DNA from: Paenirhizobium selenitireducens ATCC BAA-1503
GTDB taxonomy: Bacteria; Pseudomonadota; Alphaproteobacteria; Rhizobiales; Rhizobiaceae
Direction of reading: 5' to 3'
Length of the DNA stretch: 64,000 bases
Assembly: GCF_000518785.1 (NCBI RefSeq)
Contig: NZ_KI912495.1
Span: 336,257-400,256 of the forward strand
Shown: one piece after another, positions 48,551 through 57,472 of the stretch
How positions within the stretch are numbered: position 1 is the stretch's first letter
Layout: each line of letters opens with the position of its first letter
Translations under genes and position numbers: made by a program
The notes under the pieces: generated by a model
Database searches by the model: none
Told to the model about the DNA's origin: nothing
The model's input: only the letters and a program-made list of their open reading frames with translations

Positions 48551-49593
48551 GCAATCCCGCCCGCGTCCTCGTCGTCGATGACAGCGCAACCATGCGCGGC
48601 CTGATCACGGCGGTGCTCAACTCCGATCCGGAAGTCAACGTGGTCGGTCAGGCTGGCGATGCGATGGAAGCTCGCGCCGCCATCAAGCAGCTCAATCCCG
48701 ATGTCGTGACGCTCGACATCGAGATGCCGAACATGAACGGCCTGGAATTCCTCGACAAGATCATGAAGCTGCGGCCGATGCCGGTGATCATGGTGTCGAC
48801 CATGACTCACCGTGGCGCCGAGGCAACGCTGGCCGCGCTGGAAATCGGCGCCTTCGATTGCGTCGGCAAGCCTGTTCCGGGCGATTCCCGTCCGTTCGGC
48901 GATCTCGCTGAAAAGGTCAAGGCAGCCGCGCGGTCGCAGCACCGCTACCAGGCGGTGGCGAAGGCCACCCAGGCGGCCCCGGCGCCTGCGAACGACTTCA
49001 AGGTCGGCCGCAAGATCGTTGCCATCGGTTCATCCACCGGCGGCGTGGAGGCGCTGATCACGGTCCTGCAGAAATTCCCGCGCAATTGCCCGCCGACGGT
49101 AATTACGCAGCACATGCCGCCGACGTTTACCAAAAGTTTCGCAGAACGGCTTAATCGTCTCTGCGCCCCGGTCGTGGAGGAAGCGACCGACGGAGCCAGA
49201 CTTGAGATCGGCAAGATCTATCTCGCCCCAGGCGGCGACCGCCATTTGCAGGTGGTCAACGCCTCCGCACCGAGCTGCCGGCTGGTCGATCGACCGCCGG
49301 TGAACGGGCACCGTCCTTCGGTGGACGTCCTGTTCGATTCGGTCGCGGAACTGGCGGGTCGAAATGCTGTGGGGGTCATCCTGACCGGCATGGGCCGCGA
49401 CGGGGCTTCCGGACTGCTGAAGATGCGCCACGCCGGTGCGCGCACCCTCGGACAGAACGAGAAGACCTCCGTTGTCTATGGGATGCCCCGCGTCGCCCAT
49501 GAACTAGGCGCCGTCGAGCAGCAATTGCCGCTTGGTTCCATTGGGGAGGAAATCCTCAAACTTACTGCCGCCCGAAAAGAAGGTATCGAATAA
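48547..49593 (+). CDS. cheB: Chemotaxis protein-glutamate methylesterase CheB
   Basis: A 348-residue protein with an N-terminal receiver (DDS, phospho-Asp57 in TLDIEMP, Lys in GKPVPG) and a C-terminal methylesterase with its Ser-His-Asp triad in GSSTGGVEAL, VITQHMPPTFT and GMGRDGASGL. It removes receptor methyl groups when phosphorylated by CheA. The linker between domains (about 130-160) is Ala/Pro-rich. ATG 48547 is set by the overlap with cheR; cheY2 starts directly after the stop. Confidence 0.96.
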   Translation: MSNPARVLVVDDSATMRGLITAVLNSDPEVNVVGQAGDAMEARAAIKQLNPDVVTLDIEMPNMNGLEFLDKIMKLRPMPVIMVSTMTHRGAEATLAALEIGAFDCVGKPVPGDSRPFGDLAEKVKAAARSQHRYQAVAKATQAAPAPANDFKVGRKIVAIGSSTGGVEALITVLQKFPRNCPPTVITQHMPPTFTKSFAERLNRLCAPVVEEATDGARLEIGKIYLAPGGDRHLQVVNASAPSCRLVDRPPVNGHRPSVDVLFDSVAELAGRNAVGVILTGMGRDGASGLLKMRHAGARTLGQNEKTSVVYGMPRVAHELGAVEQQLPLGSIGEEILKLTAARKEGIE

Positions 49594-49983
49594 ATGTCTC
49601 TAGCCGAAAAAATCAAAGTTCTGATCGTCGACGATCAGGTGACGAGCCGCCTGCTGTTGAGTGACGCCTTGACCCAGCTCGGCTTCAAGCAGATCACCGC
49701 CGCCGGCGATGGCGAGCAGGGGATGAAGATCATGGAGCAGCAGCCCCATCATCTGGTAATTTCCGACTTCAACATGCCGAAGATGGACGGACTGGTCTTC
49801 CTGCAGCACGTCCGCACCAACCCGAGCACCAAGAAGGCCGCCTTCATTATTCTGACGGCGCAGGGTGACCGTGCGCTGGTGCAGAAGGCAGCCCAGCTCG
49901 GTGCGAACAATGTCCTCGCCAAGCCGTTCACGATCGAAAAGATGAAGGCGGCTATCGAAGCGGTATTCGGAGCGCTGAAATGA
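49594..49983 (+). CDS. cheY2: Chemotaxis response regulator CheY2
   Basis: The 129-residue receiver carries DDQ in IVDDQVTSR, phospho-Asp in LVISDFNMPKMDGL, Thr in ILTAQGD and Lys in VLAKPFTIEKM. In rhizobia CheY2-P is the form that acts on the flagellar motor, slowing rotation. It abuts cheB (TAAATG) and overlaps cheD by ATGA. Compared with CheY1 it has an Asp-Gln where CheY1 has Asp-Ser beside the acidic pocket. Confidence 0.95.
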   Translation: MSLAEKIKVLIVDDQVTSRLLLSDALTQLGFKQITAAGDGEQGMKIMEQQPHHLVISDFNMPKMDGLVFLQHVRTNPSTKKAAFIILTAQGDRALVQKAAQLGANNVLAKPFTIEKMKAAIEAVFGALK

Positions 49984-50534
49984 CAGAGGACGGTGCAGTC
50001 AGGCGCGTTCATATTATCCAGGGTGAGTTCAAGGTCCTCAACGACCCGAACGCCGTGTTGTCCACGATCCTGGGCTCGTGCGTGGCTGCCTGTTTGCGGG
50101 ACCCGATCGCGGGTGTCGGCGGGATGAACCACTTCCTGCTGCCCGGTTCGGCCAACCCGGGATCCGGGGGCGGGGATGCCACCCGCTACGGGGTCCATCT
50201 GATGGAACTCCTGATCAACGGTCTTCTGAAGCAGGGTGCCCGACGCGAACGGCTTGAGGCCAAGGTGTTCGGCGGCGCCAAGACGATCGCCACGTTCTCG
50301 AACGTGGGCGAACAGAATGCCGCCTTTGCCATGCAGTTCCTGCGCGACGAAGGCATCAAGGTCGTCGGTTCGTCGACGGGCGGAGAGCATGGTCGAAAAC
50401 TGGAGTTCTGGCCGGTCAGCGGTCGGGCAAGGCAGTATCCGCTAACGGGTGCGGAGACCCAGAAGACCGTGGCGCTCGAGCAGCGTCCGGCGCCGGTGTC
50501 GAAGCCTGTCGAGAGTTCAATCGAGTTTTTTTAA
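49980..50534 (+). CDS. cheD: Chemoreceptor glutamine deamidase CheD
   Basis: A 184-residue CheD with its catalytic Cys in GSCVAACLRD, His in GGMNHFLLP and the GGDATRYG and FGGAKTIATF segments. It deamidates receptor glutamines. The C-terminal tail ends SSIEFF, an acidic-Phe-Phe motif also seen at the end of CheT. ATG 49980 overlaps cheY2. cheT follows after 14 bases. Confidence 0.94.
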   Translation: MTEDGAVRRVHIIQGEFKVLNDPNAVLSTILGSCVAACLRDPIAGVGGMNHFLLPGSANPGSGGGDATRYGVHLMELLINGLLKQGARRERLEAKVFGGAKTIATFSNVGEQNAAFAMQFLRDEGIKVVGSSTGGEHGRKLEFWPVSGRARQYPLTGAETQKTVALEQRPAPVSKPVESSIEFF

Positions 50535-50548
50535 GTATTGGAATCCGG

Positions 50549-50938
50549 ATGCCAAAAGAAAACAAAGCGGAGAAGGCTATCGTGGAAGAGGCGTTGCCGG
50601 AAATCATGATGCGGGTGGTGTCGGAATTGCACGACGTGGCCTATCTCATCGAGCGTATCGAGCCGCAGCTTCTGGAGCTTGGTGGCACCAACGTGCTGCA
50701 GCATCCGGACAGTATCAAGGTTCTGCAGGGCATCGATCTTGCCGTGCAGAAGGCACGCGGCCTGGCCGAGTTCATCGACACCATCACCGGGTCCATCCCC
50801 TCGGAATGGATGGTCGACATGAGCACGGCGCTCAGCCTGGTGAAGCTTGCCGAAATGCAGAAGGCGCTCGGCGCCGGACTGCGCCATGGCCACTCCCAGC
50901 CGCTCAGCAAGGCGGCAGGCGACTTCGACTTCTTCTGA
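50549..50938 (+). CDS. cheT: CheT, CheZ-like chemotaxis protein
   Basis: The 129-residue, mainly helical protein stands at the orf10 position of rhizobial che operons, between cheD and fliF. Residues 14-45 and 60-85 look like two long helices (VSELHDVAYLIERIEPQLLEL), like the four-helix bundle of CheZ when dimeric. The C-terminus ends DFDFF, a likely short binding peptide for CheY. The Sinorhizobium protein is regarded as a remote CheZ relative that acts on CheY. Function here follows from position and these features. Confidence 0.82.
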   Translation: MPKENKAEKAIVEEALPEIMMRVVSELHDVAYLIERIEPQLLELGGTNVLQHPDSIKVLQGIDLAVQKARGLAEFIDTITGSIPSEWMVDMSTALSLVKLAEMQKALGAGLRHGHSQPLSKAAGDFDFF

Positions 50939-51104
50939 CCGCCGGGCGCCTGCGCCTCGCCATTGATTTCTGAGGGTTTGGGACGATTTGCCGCCATGAC
51001 GCCGGCATTTCGCTCGCCACGAAACGTTCGCACAAGTTTCGCTTTCTAATGTCTCGCCAAGGGCAAATGCCCCAAGACCCTTCTTGTTGATGGTGCGAGA
51101 CAGA

Positions 51105-52796
51105 ATGAATCTGTTAAATCAATTACTTCAAGTCTTTAAGAACTTGGCGTCGCTGGGCCAGACCCGGCTCCTGGCAATGGCCGGTGTCGCCGTCGTTTCT
51201 TTCTCGCTCGTCATCGCTGCCGCGATTTTCGTCAACAAGCCCGCCTACGAAACCCTTTATGTTGGTCTCGAGACCACCGATCTCAATCAGGTGAGCATCG
51301 CCCTTGCGGAAGCCGGCATCGATTTCGAGGTCGGCACCGACGGCAAGAGCGTCCAGGTTCCGGTCGGCATGACCAGCAAGGCCCGCCTGCTGCTCGCCGA
51401 GCGAGGCCTGCCGAACAGTGCCAATGCCGGCTACGAACTGTTCGACAATGTCGGCTCGCTTGGTCTGACCTCGTTCATGCAGGAAGTCACCCGGGTCCGC
51501 GCCCTCGAAGGTGAAGTCGCCCGCACCATCCAGCAGATCAGCGGCATTGCCGCCGCCCGCGTTCATATCGTCATGCCTGACGTCGGCAATTTCCGCCGCG
51601 GCGACCAGAAGCCGACCGCGTCCGTCATGGTTCGCGCCTCGACCGAGACCGGCCGCAAGTCGGCAGCGTCGATCCGCCACCTCGTTGCCTCCTCCGTCCC
51701 GGGCCTGGACGTCGAGGACGTGACGATTCTCGATTCGACCGGCCAGCTTCTCGCCTCGGGCGACGAAAGCGGCGGCGCCGCCAACCGCTCGCTCGGCGTG
51801 GTGCAGTCGGTGCAGCAGGAGATCGAATCCAACATCGACAAGGCGCTCGCGCCCTTCCTCGGCATGGACAATTTCCGCTCGTCGGTCACGGCCCAGCTGA
51901 ACACCGACACGCAGCAGATCCAGGAAACCATCTACGATCCGGAATCGCGCGTCGAGCGTTCCGTGCGCGTTACCAAGGAAAACCAGAAGTCGCAAAGCAA
52001 GCAGGCTGATTCGGCCGCAACCGTCGAACAGAACATCCCGCAGGGCGATGTCCAGGGCGCGACCGGTGGTCCGCAGTCTTCCGACGAGCAGGACAAGAAG
52101 GAAGAGCAAACCAACTACGAGATCAACAGCAAGACGGTTGCGACTGTAAAGAACAGCTATACCGTCGAGAAGATCTCGGTCGCCGTCGTCGTCAACAAGG
52201 GGCGCATTGCCACGATGGTCGGCGAACCGGCCGACCAGGCCAAGATCGATGCCTACCTCGCCGAGATGCAGAAGATCGTCTCGACCGCCGCCGGCCTCGA
52301 CACCGCCCGTGGCGACCTTGTGAACCTGACCGCCATGGACTTCCTTGAGAACCAGCTGCTTCAGGAATCCGCATCCGGCCCCGGCCTGATGGAGACGCTG
52401 AACCGCAACCTGGGCGGCATCATCAACTCGCTCGCCTTCGTCGCCGTTTCCTTCCTGATCGTCTGGATGGGTATCCGTCCGATGGTCCGGGCCGCTGGTG
52501 GTGGATCCGCAACGGCGATTGCCGGCGGTGCCGAAGAGGCTGCCGGCCTGGAACTGCCGGACTTCTCGCCGGCACTCGGCGGCGCATCGGGCGGCAGCTC
52601 GCTGATGGAGGGCTTCGGCGCCGACTTCGGCTTCGACAGCACCGACGACCTGTTGACCATGGACGACGACGCCAATGGCGGCTTCAACCGCCGGGTCAAG
52701 GAAGGGCCGGAACGCCGGCTGTCGCGGATGGTGGAAATCTCGGAAGAGCGCGCCGCCAAGATTCTCCGCAAGTGGGCCATCGACAGGGCGGCCTGA
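51105..52796 (+). CDS. fliF: Flagellar MS-ring protein FliF
   Basis: The 563-residue protein forms the membrane ring of the flagellar basal body. It has TM1 at about 22-42 (LLAMAGVAVVSFSLVIAAAIF), two YscJ/FliF ring domains (ETLYVGLETTDLNQVSIALAE; ARVHIVMPD), TM2 near 440-460 and a cytoplasmic tail that docks FliG. ATG 51105 (MNLLNQLLQVFKNL) matches the usual rhizobial start; an in-frame ATG seven codons upstream is possible. It closes the che operon and is followed by a terminator at 52819. Confidence 0.95.
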   Translation: MNLLNQLLQVFKNLASLGQTRLLAMAGVAVVSFSLVIAAAIFVNKPAYETLYVGLETTDLNQVSIALAEAGIDFEVGTDGKSVQVPVGMTSKARLLLAERGLPNSANAGYELFDNVGSLGLTSFMQEVTRVRALEGEVARTIQQISGIAAARVHIVMPDVGNFRRGDQKPTASVMVRASTETGRKSAASIRHLVASSVPGLDVEDVTILDSTGQLLASGDESGGAANRSLGVVQSVQQEIESNIDKALAPFLGMDNFRSSVTAQLNTDTQQIQETIYDPESRVERSVRVTKENQKSQSKQADSAATVEQNIPQGDVQGATGGPQSSDEQDKKEEQTNYEINSKTVATVKNSYTVEKISVAVVVNKGRIATMVGEPADQAKIDAYLAEMQKIVSTAAGLDTARGDLVNLTAMDFLENQLLQESASGPGLMETLNRNLGGIINSLAFVAVSFLIVWMGIRPMVRAAGGGSATAIAGGAEEAAGLELPDFSPALGGASGGSSLMEGFGADFGFDSTDDLLTMDDDANGGFNRRVKEGPERRLSRMVEISEERAAKILRKWAIDRAA

Positions 52797-52818
52797 GACG
52801 GATCACAGAGATGAAGAG

Positions 52819-52846
52819 ACCGCGTCGGTACCCCCGGCGCGGTTTT
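52819..52846 (+). terminator. Rho-independent terminator after fliF
   Basis: ACCGCGTCGG (52819-52828) pairs with CCGGCGCGGT (52834-52843), a 10 bp stem with one T-G wobble and loop TACCC, then TTTTG. It ends the che-fliF transcript 23 bases after fliF. The rest of 52797-53136 has no gene; an AT-rich stretch at about 52995-53035 is a probable visN promoter area, without a clear -35/-10 pair. Confidence 0.75.
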
Positions 52847-53136
52847 GTCATGCGCAGGGATCGACGCCTCGGTTCGGGCGATACGAAGGCGCATGCAAGG
52901 AGCGCCGATCTGTCGGGCGCACCGCTCCATCGCGACCCCTCGCCATAAGACCGCCGAATTCGCCAAGTTTGGGGTGCAACGATTCGAGGCTGTGATCTTT
53001 GGCTCTTTATCTTCTACTATGACTGTGATTCGTTAGCTGACAAGAACGAGCAAAGCGGCATTCGGAGGACGGCGGTATTCCGGGTGTTTGTCGCGAACCA
53101 AGCGATCGAACGTTTCGTCCTTGAGGGGGCAACAGA

Positions 53137-53883
53137 ATGGACGTGGAGCTATCCGGGGATAAGGTCGGGAGCAGAAAGGCGCCTGCGGCGGCGGCCGATG
53201 CACTTCCTCGGCTTTCGTCGCGCGATCAGCTGATTCGCAAGCTGGCGATCGCGTCGCAGGCCGGTCACATGAGCGCCAGCCTTGTCGTCCTTAACGACTA
53301 TGTCGGCGCCTCCCATTTCCTGTTGGCACGCTATGACCTGGTGCAGGAGCACGGGCTCGATTTCGTCGTATCGTCCAACTGGCCCTTCGATCTGGTCCGC
53401 CGACTGGAAAGCGAGATCGCGGCGACCTATTCGCGCTCGACGGAGCTGGACAAGTGCATTTCCGTGCTGCAGCCCAAGTTCGGCCTGCTTCCCGATGATG
53501 CCGCCGTGCCGGCGGGCATCAGCCGGCAGTATTGCTCTCTGACCGTGAGCGTCGGCCGCACCCGTTTCGCGCTGATGCTGCTGTTCGAGGAAAACTTCGT
53601 CCTGTCGCCGGAGCTGTTGCGCGAAGTCGGCCTGCTCGCCGGCTATTGCATCAGCCTGTCGACCCGCAAGGCGCAGAAGAGCGATCGCGATTTCGAGCTG
53701 ACCGAACGGGAACTCGAATGTCTGTTCTGGATTGCCGAGGGCAAGACCAGCGACGAGATCGCCACCATTCTCGGCATCTCGCGCAACACGATCAATAACT
53801 ACATCACCAGCGTGATGCGCAAGACGGCGACCAAGACACGTTCCGAAGCGATCGCCTATGCGGTCCGCAACAATCTCGTCTAA
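53137..53883 (+). CDS. visN: LuxR-type motility master regulator VisN
   Basis: A 248-residue regulator with an N-terminal LuxR-type ligand-like domain and a C-terminal helix-turn-helix (LTERELECLFWIAEGKTSDEIATILGISRNTINNYI). In Sinorhizobium meliloti VisN and VisR form a heterodimer at the top of the flagellar gene cascade, driving rem. It sits in the same spot, after fliF and before visR. GAGGGGGC precedes ATG 53137. It begins a new transcript beyond the fliF terminator. Confidence 0.92.
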   Translation: MDVELSGDKVGSRKAPAAAADALPRLSSRDQLIRKLAIASQAGHMSASLVVLNDYVGASHFLLARYDLVQEHGLDFVVSSNWPFDLVRRLESEIAATYSRSTELDKCISVLQPKFGLLPDDAAVPAGISRQYCSLTVSVGRTRFALMLLFEENFVLSPELLREVGLLAGYCISLSTRKAQKSDRDFELTERELECLFWIAEGKTSDEIATILGISRNTINNYITSVMRKTATKTRSEAIAYAVRNNLV

Positions 53884-53902
53884 AAACAAGGGAATGGCAG
53901 GC

Positions 53903-54652
53903 ATGGCGTATCCGGAAGGGCCGTTCGAAACCGTTCGGGAGGATCTGAAGGCCTCGACCTCCCGTCAGGTAACGTCCCGCTCGGACATCTTCCCGAAGCT
54001 TGTTTCCCTGCAGCGAGCCCTTCATGCACGGGGCTTCGCCGTGCTGCGGGTGACAGGTGCCGGCATGGCTTCGAAGCGTCGCCTGACGGCCGAATACGAG
54101 AACTGGCCTGCCGCGCACGGAATGAGCTGTGAGCCTTTCATCGCCGCCTATGGCGAGACGCTGCTCGGCCATATCGAGACATCTCTGCTGCCGGTCCTGT
54201 GGAGCGCCGAGGAAAGTGACAGCTTCGCCGAGGCATCCGATTTCGTGCCGTTCGTCGTGCAACTGGAGCCGCGCGTGCTGGCCTATTCGGGCATTGCCTT
54301 TCCGGTGCGGCTCGGCGCGGTCGGCAACGGCTATGTGATGTTCCCGACGACCGGCACGGTCGATCTGCCCGGCGAGGTGATCCTCGACGTGCATGGGCGA
54401 TGCTGCAAGCTGATGACCGAGATCCTGCAGCTCGACGAACGCCGGACCATGCCGTCGGAAGCCTTGAGCGAGCGGGAGATCGCCTGCCTGCAATTGGCGG
54501 GCGACGGTCGGATCAGCGAGGAGATCGCCGATCACCTCAAGCTTTCGGTGCACACGGTCAACGCCTATCTGGGATCGGCGACGATCAAGCTCGATTCGGT
54601 CAACCGCATCCAGGCGATCGCCAAGGCGATCCGCCTCGGCTACATCACCTGA
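53903..54652 (+). CDS. visR: LuxR-type motility master regulator VisR
   Basis: The 249-residue partner of VisN, with a C-terminal helix-turn-helix (LSEREIACLQLAGDGRISEEIADHLKLSVHTVNAYL). It begins 20 bases after visN. ATG 53903 is preferred because AAGGGA lies nine bases before it; ATG 53894 and 53858 are too close to or inside visN. VisR starts with MAYPEGPFETVRED. The gene converges with the minus-strand orf at 54668. Confidence 0.9.
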   Translation: MAYPEGPFETVREDLKASTSRQVTSRSDIFPKLVSLQRALHARGFAVLRVTGAGMASKRRLTAEYENWPAAHGMSCEPFIAAYGETLLGHIETSLLPVLWSAEESDSFAEASDFVPFVVQLEPRVLAYSGIAFPVRLGAVGNGYVMFPTTGTVDLPGEVILDVHGRCCKLMTEILQLDERRTMPSEALSEREIACLQLAGDGRISEEIADHLKLSVHTVNAYLGSATIKLDSVNRIQAIAKAIRLGYIT

Positions 54653-54667
54653 GCGCTGTCACGCAAT

Positions 54668-55108
54668 TCACGAATAGAGCGAATCGGATCGCGACTTGAC
54701 GAAGCGCGCCTCGCGCAGCCGGCGTTCCAGCATGCGCGTATTCTCGTCTGGATCGCCCGACGGCTGCTGGAAGGCGATGTGGTTGATCTCGATGCCGGCA
54801 TGCTCGTTGGCGAGCTTCAGCTGGGCGTAGATCGTCACGTCCTTCGGCTTGATCTCGAGGTCGAGAACAACTTCCGGAACGCCGCCCCATTCGAGACGGT
54901 ATTCGCCGCCCGCGCCGAAATTGACGGTTCCCGGGTGGAAGTAAAGCTCGGCCGCCGAGGAGACCAGATCCGCGATGTTCCCGTAGAGCTCGAAGCGCAG
55001 CAGGGAAATCAGGTCCGCCGCATCGAGCAGGCGCAATTCGGTGGCCACAGGGCTGATCGCTTCGGCCACGATGCGTTCACGCTGGGTGGTGTAGGGGCAT
55101 TTTTTCAT
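54668..55108 (-). CDS. Conserved hypothetical protein of the flagellar locus
   Basis: A 146-residue soluble protein starting MKKCPYTTQRERIVAEAISP, with a predicted alpha/beta core and no signal peptide. I do not recognise the family. It lies 5 bases after flhB on the same strand, so it ends the motA-fliM-fliN-fliG-flhB transcript, a position that hints at a motility role. The stop is 15 bases from the convergent visR stop. Confidence 0.7.
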   Translation of the reverse strand: MKKCPYTTQRERIVAEAISPVATELRLLDAADLISLLRFELYGNIADLVSSAAELYFHPGTVNFGAGGEYRLEWGGVPEVVLDLEIKPKDVTIYAQLKLANEHAGIEINHIAFQQPSGDPDENTRMLERRLREARFVKSRSDSLYS

Positions 55109-55113
55109 CGCAG

Positions 55114-56196
55114 TTAGCGCACCCGTCTCTTCTGCGCCTTCGCGGCGTATACCCGATGAACGAGTTCCGCGACGGCTTTGTAAAATATCGACGGGATGAC
55201 ACTATCCACCGAGACTTGCGCAAACATGGAGCGCGCGAGGGGTGGGTCCTCAAAAATGGGGATATCGTTTTCGCGGGCAAGCTCGCGGATCTTCAGTGCG
55301 ACAAGGTCCTGGCCCTTGGCGATGACCACCGGCGCCTCGTTTTCCTCGCGCACATAGCGCAGCGCCACCGCGTAGTGAGTCGGGTTGGTAATGACGAGCG
55401 TTGCGCGTGGTACGTTGTTGATCATGCGGCGGCGCGCACGATCGCGCGCGATCGAGCGCTGGCGCGCCTTGATGATCGGATCGCCCTGCGACTGCTTGTG
55501 TTCGTCCTTGATTTCCTGCTTGGTCATGCGCAGCTGGGTGTACCAGTGGTGCCGCGTCCAGAAGAAGTCGACCACCGCCAGCACGAAGGTCGCCAGAAGG
55601 ATGACGATCATGATCTTCTTCATGATCGTCGCGAACTTGAAGAAGATGACCTGCGGGTCGGAGAACATCGCGTTGAGCGTGCCGAAATATTCCGATTTCA
55701 GCGCGAAGACCATGATGGTCGAGACGATGATGATCTTGAACAGCGATTTGCCGAATTCGACCAGGCCGGTGACGCTGAACATCCGCTCCCAGCCCTTGGA
55801 AAGCGACACGCGAGAGGCTTGCGGTCTGATCCGCTCGAGCACGAAACTCGGCATGTGCTGCAGGACGTTCGATCCGACGCCAAACAGCATGATGAGGGCG
55901 ACCGCGGGGAGCAGCAGGGCGCTTGCTTCCCAGGCGAGATGGGTGAACAGCGAGACGACGTCGGTCGCCGAGTTGATGCTCCACTGATCGGGCTGCTCGA
56001 ACAGATCGCGCAGGCTCTCGCCCATGCGCGCCATGCCGGACGGCAAGAAGAAGACGAGGTACAGATAGAAGGCGAGCGCGGAAGCGAAGATCGGGACTTC
56101 GCGGGATATGGGGGTGTTACCCTTCTCCGCTGCGTCCCGCATCTTCTTCTCTGTCGGGTCTTCTGTTTTACTGTCTTTGTCCTGATCGTCGGACAC
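55114..56196 (-). CDS. flhB: Flagellar export apparatus protein FlhB
   Basis: The 360-residue inner-membrane protein controls export substrate specificity. It has four membrane segments (from FASALAFYLYLVFFLP) and a cytoplasmic C-domain with the autocleavage site NPTH at about residues 271-274, followed by YAVALRYVREENEAPVVIAKG. GTG 56196 (VSDDQDKDSK) with GAGGGAAAAGGC before it is the likely start; the in-frame ATG at 56280 adds 28 unusual residues. A 13 bp hairpin separates it from fliG. Confidence 0.93.
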   Translation of the reverse strand: MSDDQDKDSKTEDPTEKKMRDAAEKGNTPISREVPIFASALAFYLYLVFFLPSGMARMGESLRDLFEQPDQWSINSATDVVSLFTHLAWEASALLLPAVALIMLFGVGSNVLQHMPSFVLERIRPQASRVSLSKGWERMFSVTGLVEFGKSLFKIIIVSTIMVFALKSEYFGTLNAMFSDPQVIFFKFATIMKKIMIVILLATFVLAVVDFFWTRHHWYTQLRMTKQEIKDEHKQSQGDPIIKARQRSIARDRARRRMINNVPRATLVITNPTHYAVALRYVREENEAPVVIAKGQDLVALKIRELARENDIPIFEDPPLARSMFAQVSVDSVIPSIFYKAVAELVHRVYAAKAQKRRVR

Positions 56197-56339
56197 GCCT
56201 TTTCCCTCGTTTGCCAGGAATGCGGACAGAGGGCGGATGCCGTCGTCCGCCCGCGGCCTGGTCCGGCCGATTTGATACACCCGCCGTTTCGCCGGTGGCC
56301 GGCGATCGGAAACTGCGCCAATTGCCTCTAGACGCTAAA

Positions 56340-56370
56340 CGCCCGCCGATTGGCATACAATCGGCGGGCG
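56340..56370 (-). terminator. Hairpin between fliG and flhB
   Basis: CGCCCGCCGATTG and CAATCGGCGGGCG form a perfect 13 bp stem with a 5-base loop, 36 bases downstream of fliG. Read on the minus strand it is followed by TTTAGC, a short T run, so partial termination is possible. flhB starts 144 bases further on. Confidence 0.55.
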
Positions 56371-56405
56371 CTGCAAGTCTTCAGTTTTCAACAGTCGCTC
56401 GGGCC

Positions 56406-57443
56406 TCAGGCTGCCTGCTGGTCGCCTTCGGTCTCCTTGAGCTGGATCTGGCCGGCATTGGCGAGGCGGATGGCCTCCTGGGCGACCGCGCGGCGGGCAA
56501 TCGCGATTTCGCGCGGATTGATGCCGGTGGCTCCCGTCTGCAGGTCCGATTCGATCATGCGGCGCGAGCGCGGGCTGATGGCCGAGAGCACGCATTCCTT
56601 GATCTCTGCGCTGGCGCCACGCAGCGCCATCGTGAGGATGTCGCCGGAGATGTCGTTGAGCAGCATGACGCGGCTGCGCTGCGGCATGGCCAGCAGATCC
56701 TCGAACAGGAAGATCTTCGGACGAACCTTGTTGACGGCTTCCTTGCTGATCGATTCGAGCGAATTGAGCAGTGTATCGACGTCGGGCTTTTCCAGCTCGT
56801 TCATGAGTTCCGCGACCTTGGCCGAACCGGTCGAATTGCGCTCGGCGTCGATCTCGGCGATCAGGTCGTGGACCCGGTTCTCGATGATCTGGGCCGCCTT
56901 CGGGCTGACGCCCTTGAGGTTGACGGTTCGGTTCATGATGTCGGCGCGCCGGCTTTCCGGAAGCTTGAGCAGCACCTTGGCGCCGAAGGACGACGGCAGC
57001 ATCGAAAGGATGTAGGCGACCGTCTGCGGATGTTCGCGCATGAGGAACTTGGCGATGAATTCGGGGTCGGCGTCCTGCAGGCGGTCCCAGATGGACGATT
57101 CGTAGGCCTGGAAGGCGGTGCGGCGGCCGAGCAGGCCGTCGACTTCTTCCGGCGTAAGGCCTTCCTCGAGAATGCTCTCGATCGCCTTTGCATTGTCCAT
57201 GAGGCCTGTACCTTCGGTAAACAGGTCCTCGAATTCGTTGACAAGACCCTGCAGCTCATCCGGCGGGATGGTCCGCAGCGTCTGCGCAGACGCGATGATC
57301 GTCTGCAGTTCCGCCTGGGTGAAGTATTTCAGCAGCTTTCCGGCCACACCCTTGCCCATGGCAAGCAGCACAGCGGCTGCCTTGTCTGCCTGGGACAGAG
57401 GTTTGCCCGTCATTGGGCCGCCGAAATCGTCAAAGTCCATCAT
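56406..57443 (-). CDS. fliG: Flagellar motor switch protein FliG
   Basis: A 345-residue FliG: N-terminal FliF-binding domain (PLSQADKAAAVLLAMGKG), the middle EHPQTVAYILSMLP block that binds FliM, and the C-terminal torque domain with conserved charged residues (IFLFEDLLAMPQRSRVMLLNDI, AISPRSRRMIESDL). It joins the rotor to the stators. Start ATG 57443 (MMDFDDFGG) or 57440. fliN ends 29 bases upstream. Confidence 0.95.
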   Translation of the reverse strand: MMDFDDFGGPMTGKPLSQADKAAAVLLAMGKGVAGKLLKYFTQAELQTIIASAQTLRTIPPDELQGLVNEFEDLFTEGTGLMDNAKAIESILEEGLTPEEVDGLLGRRTAFQAYESSIWDRLQDADPEFIAKFLMREHPQTVAYILSMLPSSFGAKVLLKLPESRRADIMNRTVNLKGVSPKAAQIIENRVHDLIAEIDAERNSTGSAKVAELMNELEKPDVDTLLNSLESISKEAVNKVRPKIFLFEDLLAMPQRSRVMLLNDISGDILTMALRGASAEIKECVLSAISPRSRRMIESDLQTGATGINPREIAIARRAVAQEAIRLANAGQIQLKETEGDQQAA

Positions 57444-57472
57444 GGTCTTTCCTCTCTGGCCCTGGGAGCGGG

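Noticed and set aside
55156..56331. A 391-codon plus-strand ORF opposite flhB
   Set aside because: It is very rich in Asp/Arg/His as an antisense frame would be, while the minus strand encodes a complete FlhB.
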